DNA from: Trichobilharzia szidati
Lineage: Eukaryota > Platyhelminthes > Trematoda > Strigeidida > Schistosomatidae
Assembly: GCA_944472155.2 (NCBI GenBank)
Contig: OX235279.1
Span: 158,618,199-158,682,198, forward strand
Length of the DNA: 64,000 nucleotides
Reading direction: 5' to 3'
The notes under the pieces are model-generated. The model made no database searches and was not told where the DNA came from. It was given only the letters and a program-made list of their open reading frames with translations. The position numbers and the translations under genes were made by a program. Positions 56,391-64,000 of this stretch are shown piece after piece. Positions within the stretch are counted from its first letter, which is position 1. Every line of letters starts with the position of its first letter.

Positions 56391-56725
56391 TCCACTGTTA
56401 GTTACCACCCACCTATTTAGTGAAGTTAGTTTCACTATTATATTTACACATTGAATGATTCAGATTTCAAACGTATTATCCCATCTTATCAATTAGTGGA
56501 ATAAGAGTAATCGGCGAATATGACCTGCCTTTTACTCACTAATTTACATGTGTGTGTGTGTCATCAAACATGCATAGTCAGGAGTAATCGCGGTTTACAC
56601 CTAAGGGTTGGAGAACATATACCCGAATGGTTAGAAAAACAAATAAAACTGTCAAACGACGATACACGCAAGTTGGCAGATTACCAGTTTCATCTATAAC
56701 CAAACACTCGATTAATATTGAAATA

Positions 56726-57074
56726 TTCAAGTATTGATTTTGTTTGATTGCATGGAGGATTTCTAGTGGGAATCCGTGACCAGTAGAGTACAGCAGGTTG
56801 AAGATGAGGTAGTAACTCATCGAAGAAGACATTGCGAAATAGCCGCGCTATGTCGTGAATCGGCAGAAGTTAGAATTCAAGGACGATTGGATTGGGTCCC
56901 AGTGGCTCAATGGTCTACGAGCTCACTAACCTTGTAACCAGAGGGTCCTGGGTTCCAATCCCGGTGGGTGCGTACCGATGAAGAGCCTCAAACCAGGATG
57001 AAACAGCTGTCCAGTACTCCCAGATTTTCTAGTGGTTCTCTAACTGATGTCAGCTCATGATGAAATCCTCCATG
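56726..57074 (+). mobile_element. Family A SINE with target-site duplication and self-inverted start
   Basis: Flanked by TAATATTGAAATA at 56713-56725 and 57075-57087. The element begins with about 38 bases that are an inverted copy of the family's own 3' end (TTCAAGTATTGATTTTG, GCATGGAGGATTTC), then runs body, tRNA-like segment (GGCTCAATGGTCTACGAGC; B box GGTTCCAATCC), hammerhead and 3' end, stopping at CCTCCATG. Start and end can therefore pair (CATGGAGGATTT/AAATCCTCCATG). The hammerhead (56966-57011) has CCGATGA in place of CTGANGA; GAAA and CAGCTG are kept. Confidence 0.85.
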
Positions 57075-57087
57075 TAATATTGAAATA

Positions 57088-57664
57088 GCTGTCAAAATTA
57101 CTTATAAAAGCAGTCCAGAAGGCTTACTAAAATATGCTGAGCTGATAGCTATCCGTAAAATTGAGCCCCACTTCTTATGTGTGCAAAAACAATTTATTAT
57201 TATTATCACTCTTAACCTACTTTGGTAATCCTTATGTGATTACATCACCAAAAGTAAGGTCTTCTAATAACACTAACTGATTGAAAATGGCTCATCCGGC
57301 TTTTTATGCTTGTTGATTTGAATTCAGGCAAAGTGATCTGTTAAGACAGAGACATTTTGTAGCTCAAGGGGATGGTAATAGTGTGTGTGCGTGTGTGTTC
57401 TGTCAGCTGAACAATTTAGTTGCAAAGGTTTCATTGTTTTCCTAGATAGCTTCTTCAGCGCAAACTTCAGTTGCTTACTAATCTCTGCCTAGCTTATGTA
57501 TTCTAAATCAGGTTCAGTTTAATTAATAGGTGATTAACACTCAGTTGGTCAGAATCTCTCCTCTGATTATTCGCGTAGACTGCGTAACACTGCTGGCTGC
57601 TTCATTTTATGAATCAGGTGACGAATTTGTCAGGGATTAAAAATCGAAACATTATAGCCTTATC
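57088..57664. other. No gene or recognised repeat
   Basis: AT-rich, with a TG-rich patch near 57381-57398. Confidence 0.5.
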
Positions 57665-57850
57665 GGTGTTTATGTTTGTTCATTTGCATTCCAAGTGGAG
57701 CATAGGGCTTCAAGCTTTACGTTTTGAAATTTTCGTAGCCACGTTGTTGGGGTTGGTAGCCTCACACTCAGCCTTTCATTCTCTTTTTAGGCAAATTTTA
57801 GGAGTAAATCAGGATTTAGGATGCGAACTCCGGAGCACGCGAGCGTTGCT
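57665..57850 (-). mobile_element. Family B SINE, diverged copy
   Basis: Minus strand ends with GAAGCCCTATGCTCCACTTG; upstream are a GGCTACCAACCCCAAC block and a decayed head. The tRNA-like part is barely recognisable. Confidence 0.55.
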
Positions 57851-58224
57851 GACGTGTATTCTTTCACCAAGTTATTGACGTAAAACGCAGAACGTCCTCT
57901 ACGTGTGCCACTGGTATCGAGATGTCTAACTAACGTTAGCCTATTAGATGTTTTACTGGAATCAGTGCATAGATAAAACCACTGTAGTGATATTCTCAAT
58001 TTCGAAAGCACATTTACACGATAAGTATTATAATTCAGGGATTAAGGAAAGTTATCATGACTGTGAGGAATCCATCTTGAATAGCTTACACTAAACATAT
58101 AAATAAAATGCGTCGAATATTCGATAAAGAGGCCATTGTATATACTTTGTTCAGCCCCTGCTGATAGTGACCAATAGAAGCCTAATTCTCATCATTGAAA
58201 TTATAGACGTTTATTGGTTTTACC
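57851..58224. other. No gene or recognised repeat
   Basis: AT-rich spacer between two diverged family B copies. Confidence 0.4.
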
Positions 58225-58440
58225 TTATTCCTTTATGTTCTCAGTGGAACATAAGGCTGCAGGCTTTGAGTTTTAAAGTTGCAGTAGTGTTGGTATTGCC
58301 AGCCTCACACCTAACTTTCCCTCTTTCTGCCGGGTATACAGCCGGCGAGTAAACAAAGAGAAGTTTACGAGTGTATCCACAGGGAATAGAAATCGCACCA
58401 ACTACGTGTTTGGCGAGCATTCTGTCACAGAACTATCACG
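58225..58440 (-). mobile_element. Family B SINE, diverged copy
   Basis: Minus strand ends with CAGCCTTATGTTCCACTGAG and contains GAGGGAAAGTTAGGTGTGAG, the counterpart of GAGGAAAGGTTGGGCATGAG. The head is decayed. Confidence 0.6.
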
Positions 58441-58558
58441 GCATTATTATAAATATATTTCAATTAGGACTTTTCCCGTTGATTGTTTGGACCGAAGTGC
58501 TCAGCCTCAGGTTGACACGTTGACTCCTTATGCAGATGTTTCGACGATGTCTGATGGT

Positions 58559-58786
58559 CCATTATGGATAAGATTTTATTTTGATAAATCACACAGTGTT
58601 ATACAGTAATATTAACTGATGACAATTCGAGCACAACTTGATGTTATTATGAGCAATAATAGTTTGTGCTCGAAACGTGGTCATCAGTTAATATTACTGT
58701 ATAACACTGTATGATTTATCAAAATAAAATCTTATCCATAATGAAGTTATACTCTACCACAGTGCCCAAATTTTATACTTATACCT
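58559..58786. mobile_element. 228-bp PLE end foldback with target-site duplication
   Basis: Bounded by ATGTCTGATGGT at 58547-58558 and 58787-58798. Arms 58559-58623 and 58680-58743 are almost perfectly complementary (CATTATGGATAAGATTTTAT, TTTTGATAAATCACACAGTG, AGTAATATTAACTGATGAC). The centre holds GAGCA/TGCTC, GAAAC and GGTC, a hammerhead-like core (58640-58690). The right end carries CTCTACCACAGTGCCC. It has no coding capacity. The clean 12-base duplication shows it inserted as a unit into a family C element. Confidence 0.85.
58640..58690 (+). ncRNA. Hammerhead-like core in PLE end repeat
   Basis: Stem II GAGCA/TGCTC is perfect, followed by GAAAC and GTC before ATCAG. The first core strand is degenerate (ATTATGA instead of CTGANGA), although the related copy at 12276-12290 reads GCTGATGATGAGC. 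PLEs are known to carry small type I hammerheads in their terminal repeats. The fold here is plausible, activity unproven. Confidence 0.5.
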
Positions 58787-58890
58787 ATGTCTGATGGTGT
58801 TCCCACTTATACGGCTCTGGTATTTGAAACTGTGGGTACCGGGTTCGAGCCTCACGGGGAACACCATCATTGACTGGGGAGTGCAGGTAT

Positions 58891-58944
58891 ATCCGGCTGA
58901 CTATTAGTCCCATATAGGAGGGTGAAATGCTCATCATCCTGGAT
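58891..58944 (+). ncRNA. Hammerhead remnant, family C
   Basis: ATCCGG/CTGGAT stem I, CTGACTA core strand (G8 to T), stem II arms TAGTCCC/AGGAGGGT, GAAA at 58924-58927, then ATC before stem I. One core change, probably inactive. Confidence 0.6.
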
Positions 58945-58960
58945 TCCACTGCTAGTCACC

Positions 58961-60304
58961 CACCATTAATTAATTTACTTCAATGCATTGTTAGTTTATA
59001 TTGTTTGCTGATATTGTCTAAATGAAGAAAGCCAACTAATGCTTTTACAGGAGTGATAAACAAATTGTGCTAGGTTATGTTTATTTCAGGTATTCAGCAT
59101 TCACACAAAAGTATCATGGTTTGTGTAAACACATTCTCCCATTAAAATTCTCCAGTGATTTCACACGATCCTATCATGTACACAATTCGTGTGAGGTCTT
59201 AGCAATGAAGATGAATACTATAATGAAAATACTAATATATATATATATATATATAATTTCATGTGGACAATGATGGAATTGATTGTTTGCAAGGTATTTA
59301 ATAATAATAATAATGTCCATTGGTAAACAATGTAGCAGCCAGCACATGCACACACATACATACGTACACAAACACACATAAACACACAGCCATTCACCCC
59401 ATACATCTAATCACCAGCATTGTTATCTATCGGGTGTAATGTAAACATGCATAAATATTAATTTCATAGCCCCAGCTACAATCACATTTCCATCGTTTTT
59501 GCTTCTTATTACATTTTAGTCTCCATTTTTGTAATATCAGATTGAGACCCTGCCAGTGTACGTTTGTCTCCCAAGCATGGATTCATTCATATCTTGTCCG
59601 TTAGGAATTCTAATCAATTGCGATGCTTGCCTTCATTTTCACCCATGGGAGGCAGAAGACATAAACACGACGATTAGCTTGGCAACAAAATTAAAAATAA
59701 AATAAAATAAAATGAGAAAGGCGAACACATGATGTTTTGTTTAAAAGTGGGAAATTATTAGCCAATCAGAGAGGTATCCAGGATAGCTGTAAACACTGAT
59801 TTCTATGCGTATAGACGCCCTTTTCAAATGGTAGTAATAAATGCCCTAGTTTTGTTGTTTACAGTGTAGTTAATCTTAATGGCTTTATTATTATTGTTGC
59901 TTCGTTGTATTTCCGTCTCTGGTAGTTTACATTTTCCTCCTGCTAAATTAATTACATATGTTTGTTGGATTGTTAACAATAACAGCAACAGAAACAACAC
60001 TGTCTTCAGTCCTCACCACCCTCTGTTTAGACAGGGAAAACAGTTTTAGTATTTCGGACGTGATTTCCCACACATTAAATAAACTGTTGTTTATCAAGAT
60101 TTGTGCGTATCCGGTGTTTGTAATGTTTACAGTTGAACATATCTGGCGACCCGCTAGAATCACTAGGCTATACCTAATGTTTATTTTTTCCATTCAACAA
60201 AATGCATCATCATATTTACTGCGTTTCGTATTGCTCTAAGCACAGATTTGCGCCCATTAATCGTCACCCACTCTCAAACACATTTTCAACCTACTGCTAA
60301 TGGC
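58961..60304. other. No gene; short AT and CA tracts
   Basis: An AT tract near 59234-59254, AAT triplets near 59300-59312 and a CA-rich tract at about 59345-59392. Nothing else supportable. Confidence 0.5.
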
Positions 60305-60465
60305 TTCTCTTTATGTCGCAAATCGGCAGAAGTTAGAATCGATGGGCTAATGGAGTCCATCCCAGCTGCTGAGTGATCAACGTGCCCACATTGTTAACTA
60401 AAGCTCATTGGGTAATAGGAGCGTGGCACTAAAGTGTTCCAAACAAGGACGATACAGTCGTTTGT
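60305..60465 (+). mobile_element. Family A SINE, decayed fragment
   Basis: TGTCGCAAATCGGCAGAAGT, TAGAATCGATGGGCTAATGG and CCAGCTGCTGAGTGATC correspond to the body and tRNA-like part. A hammerhead trace follows (TTCCAAACAAGGACGATACA). The B box is lost. It runs into a TG tract at 60464-60482. Confidence 0.6.
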
Positions 60466-60691
60466 CTGTGTGTGTGTGTGTGACAAGTCATACATCAGCA
60501 CTTTTACAGAAAAAAAACTGACATAAAACACTAAAAACTGGTTTAATATGGTTCAGAAAGCTCGCTCAGAACTGCATACAGGGTCTTATTCTTAAAAGTG
60601 GTTAGTGGGCCTAGAGGCAAAGCATTTCCGAAAATAAGGAATTGGCCTACAGCTGATTATATTTGTGTTTTCAAGGATTTAGACAAATTTA

Positions 60692-60918
60692 GTGTGACCA
60701 ACTCGCCAACCATGCACATGGTCGGGGTCCGATCCCCGGCCGACGCTCCCCACCACTTTACCTCGCCAAGCCAGTGATAAAAAGCGGGTAAAGAGGAAAG
60801 GTTGGGCATGAGGCTAGCATCCCCATCCTGTGAAAATAAACGCTGCTACAGAAACTTCAAACCTCTAGCTTGAAGCCCTATGTTCCACTGGGAACGTGTA
60901 GGAATAAAAAAGGTTTTT
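60692..60918 (+). mobile_element. Family B SINE
   Basis: ACCAACTCGCCAACCATGCA arm, a B box GGGTCCGATCC (one change), acceptor-like CCGACGC, GAGGAAAGGTTGGGCATGAG and the full 3' tail TATGTTCCACTGGGAACG with GAATAAAAAA. The first part of the head is replaced or truncated. Confidence 0.8.
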
Positions 60919-63900
60919 AAATACATGGAATTTTCCTTACAGTTTGTTCATTTGTCTATTCTATACAAATCCCAACGAAGTGTCACCTTCCCCCAACTCA
61001 TTTAAACACAAATAATCTCTCAGCTGTTCAAAAGACACATCCACACAAACATGAACAGGGACACACGTTACAGAAAAGCAGTCTGAGTGAAAAAAGGAAA
61101 GAAAAGAAAAACGATGTGTGATAAACACTTCTTTCTCTACTTGAAAAGCATTATTATTATTAATTACTTAAGTGTTTGTTTTCCCTGCAATTTTAAATTT
61201 TTCAAAAATAAAAATTTCACACCTCACTGTCAAATTGAGACAACTACTGCTTCAAGAGTCCACTATTTCTTCTCTCCTCGAAATGATGATGACATTTTTA
61301 AATGGAGAAATTGACAAGAATTTTAAACTAAGGCGTTAAGCGTTATTTATTTTTTTTGAGGCATTCACCCCATGTGCAAACATACACACGCATACACTGA
61401 CACTCAGAATTGGAATGTAAAAGTCAAGGAAGCTTCGATTAGGTCATCCCCTAGTAATTTATTCACATTCTGCTAATATACATATATTTTTTTTCCAGAA
61501 GTCAATCATCGCTCCGTGTGTATGCACGTGGCAGTGCTTACTGAGCTGGCTTAGAAAAAACAGCCTGTGGATTATTCATATTCCATCATAGTTGCAGGCG
61601 GAGAAGACACAGGCGCTCATCACTACTGTCTCTGGAACCAAAAAAGCACACAAAAAATAGGAACGATGTAATCCCTAATGAATACACATATATTATCGTG
61701 ATATAGTGCCATTCAGTAAAAGTTAAAAAGAGATGAAGAAAAAATTAGTTTTGATATTTATTAATAAATAAATGTAGACTAATATTTCCTGAAAAAAAAC
61801 TGTCTATCTACGGATTGACTCATCCTTCTTCCCCTACCCTATGTATGCCAGGGTAATTTTGATAGTTAGCCTTTCGCCTTTATCATCTCATGATCACCTT
61901 GTTTTGGAATCATCAACCGTAGTAGTGACTGAGTCATTTCAACTTTGGTGGCCCAACAAAACTAACCGGTACATAATAATCTAGATATGTTTAGTCTTTT
62001 TTTTTAATTATTGATGACATTTATTCACTATATATTTTGAGCAGACTATAAGCTAGCTGAGCATTAAACGTTGAAAAGAGCAAATCAACCTTGAAGCAAA
62101 TAAGCTGGTAAAATAAATAAAAAGAAAGAAAGAATTTTTAAGAAGGAATTATTTTCGCATACGCAAGGGGTTTAGTTTGGTCCTGTCTAGCTAGTCCATT
62201 TTGAGTCTCCCTCAACTAGTGTATGTCACTTCTCATCCCTTGTGCAGAATGAAATTCTTTCCGTTCAACCACCGTGCACCACCAAAAAACACTGACTGAT
62301 ATCGTTAGATTTGCGCTTAATTTATTTATTTATTTTATTTTTTTCTTTTGTTTCTCCTCTTTGAAAAAGCATGTCAAAACATGATAACTGGAAAGTGAAA
62401 TGTTTTGGTTCTAGGTTCTTGTCATCCTCTCTCTCTCTCTCCCTCACCCTTCTCTCTTAGTGACTAAGTGTATTGTTGAACTTTACTTATCTTTAGCAAA
62501 AGGATAAATCAGAATAATCACTGTAACTTCTGGGTTCCATGATTTATGCCTGCCTTATGAGTATGTCCGTTACTTTGGCAAAATGCGAAACCTCCACCGT
62601 AAGGTGATTGTAGCGAGGCTGTAAAACGAACAAACAAACAAATAAAAGATTTATGCGATGACTATTGAACACAGGTTTTTTCTTCTGTGCCAAATGAGTA
62701 CTAGACTCTATCAAATACGAAGGAGAGAGACTATTCTTTAAGAAAAACATGATATTACAGAGTTTGGAGTGAAAAATAATTATTATTATTATAGTTATAA
62801 TTATAGTAATGACAATGATACCTTCATTTTATCAAACAAAATCAGAATTAGTAATATTTACTACTCCCGTATGGCTAACATCTAGGAATGTAACACATAA
62901 ATCACTAATTTTTGTGTATATATCTGTTCCGGATGACTCAACAGAACAACTTTCATTCACCGATGCCTATTTATTAAATCAACCGCATTATCGCATATGA
63001 GAGTATCTTGCTATAATTCACTGAACACTATAAACTAAACATTGCTATCAAGAGATCTTTTGAACTTGTTTTTAAGCATGAAAAAGAAAGTGTGCTTGAT
63101 TCCTTTTGATTTGCTTTCTGCTTCAAACAAAAACCAAAAATAACAGTGTCTATGCGTGTATTTGTGGGAAAGGGGTTTGAATAACATTCTCTCGTCTAGA
63201 TACCTAATTAAATGTCCAATTTTATTTTAAGGAGAGTTTACAAATGACTATGCCAATTACACTTGGCGGGAAAATATGCTAACTGAACTAATCTCTACTT
63301 ACAAATCTATGATATCCTCCTTTGAATGAATGTACATTGGTGAAAATAAAGAGTGTGACTAAGTGACTTGTTTAGCCTAAACCATAGACAAAGAGACACA
63401 GAGATATACAAAGACGTGTTGTAGTCTTAGCTTTTCACTTTTAACCTAACAAACAAATTCATCATTTTGAAGGTATTTTGAAAAAGTATGCATATATATA
63501 TATGTGGAATAGCACACAGGTTATCCTGTTGAAGTGTATTGGATTGTATTGCATTGCACTGCGTTGTGTCATGTCGTGTCGCGCATCTCATTGTATCCTA
63601 TCAGACAGATAGTAATTACAACAAGTGAATAATGATTCGACAACACTTTGAGGGCTATCACTATGTTAAACACGGGTAAATTGGATAATTAGTTAATAGT
63701 TGAATAGTGTTTTTTTCCGAATGGAGGTATGAGTCATTGTATTTTCATCTCTGTGGAATCGACTGTGTGCATATATATAGGTGTATGAGTGTTTCGCTTG
63801 TTCGGGCGAGGGGTGGGTGGGTTGGTTGTTCGGAGGAAACTGTATATATGTGTACATGTGTAGAACAATGTTTTTTGTTTTGTCTGATATACATACATCT

Positions 63901-64000
63901 GATTTGACTGCATTTCATTTTTGATATATGTAATTTTCCATTGCACATTGAACATTGAAACTTGTTGAAATGAAATATTTTGCTTATTTTTTTGTGTATC
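60919..64000. other. No gene; simple-sequence patches only
   Basis: AT-rich to the end of the window. Short tracts: CT near 62427-62446, ATT near 62780-62792, a TA tract near 63492-63502 and a degenerate pentamer-like patch at about 63535-63590. I saw none of the repeat families of the rest of the window here. Confidence 0.5.

Larger units (their letters stand above)
55985..56420. mobile_element. Family C tRNA-like element, foldback copy
   Basis: Same three-part order as 13219-13690: plus-strand head (GAAGTGCTCAGCCTCAGGTT) at 55993-56060, minus-strand half at 56062-56250 with hammerhead and tRNA-like segment (B box lost by deletion), then plus-strand half 56256-56420 with CCTAAGTGGTCTAGTG and a second hammerhead remnant. 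No clean target-site duplication. Confidence 0.7.
58480..58960 (+). mobile_element. Family C tRNA-like element interrupted by a PLE foldback
   Basis: Head 58480-58558 (GGACCGAAGTGCTCAGCCTC ... CGACGATGTCTGATGG), interrupted by 58559-58786, then resumed with a tRNA-like segment (B box GGGTTCGAGCC), GGGAACACCATCATTGACTG and a hammerhead at 58891-58944, ending in CACTGCTAGTCACCC. Unlike 13219-13690 it lacks the minus-strand half, so it is a linear version of family C. Confidence 0.75.

Overview
This is an AT-rich, intron- or intergenic-like stretch of an animal genome. I found no host protein-coding gene, rRNA, tRNA gene, CRISPR array or bacterial feature. The repeat content points to a trematode flatworm, most likely Schistosoma or a close relative. 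The evidence is tRNA-like repeats carrying hammerhead ribozyme cores of the schistosome Sm-alpha type (stem II GTCC-loop-GGAC followed by GAAA), many RTE-type LINE fragments with (AAT)n-like tails, CR1-like LINE fragments, and Penelope-like elements (PLEs) with GIY-YIG endonuclease remnants. The species is inference, not proof.

Layout. RTE-like LINE pieces lie at 1676-1786, 2625-3010, 3660-3727, 8688-9635, 11055-12170, 13180-13985, 15318-16500, 19695-19840, 21245-21835, 29470-29650, 29685-30527, 30560-30920, 32405-32955 and 35990-37405. A second LINE group (called E here) is at 3030-3600, 40170-41115, 48640-48790 and 53640-54240. CR1-like pieces are at 14000-14260 and 25080-26700. PLE pieces are at 1880-2170, 4815-5105, 6784-7345, 17095-17985, 22400-23265, 23370-24190, 31219-32190, 33100-33345, 34925-35925, 47155-47930 and 50860-51850, plus non-coding PLE end repeats at 12205-12400, 41620-41770 and 58559-58786. 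Every coding remnant is broken by stops, frameshifts or truncation.

Four tRNA-like short repeat families are interspersed; the names A to D are mine. Families A, C and D carry a recognisable hammerhead ribozyme just downstream of a tRNA-like segment. Each has its own stem I, stem II and stem III, and the core CUGANGA...GAAA...UC is kept in some copies. Family B has no hammerhead. It has a complete tRNA-like cloverleaf, and its 3' end (near TTGAAGCCCTATGTTCCACT) matches the 3' end of the RTE LINE, which suggests that the LINE machinery mobilised it.

How the parts relate. Several insertions show clear target-site duplications: A at 464-937 and 56726-57074, B at 17476-17707 and 42416-42652, C at 13219-13690, and a 228-bp PLE end foldback at 58559-58786. 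They also show nesting: C inside an RTE reverse transcriptase, B inside a PLE reading frame, a PLE foldback inside C, and a hairpin element inside an RTE. Many A, C and PLE-end copies are foldbacks or head-to-tail dimers, an architecture expected if multimeric or circular ribozyme-processed RNAs were reverse transcribed. That mechanism is inference. The window as a whole looks like a retroelement graveyard with a rich ribozyme-bearing non-autonomous layer.
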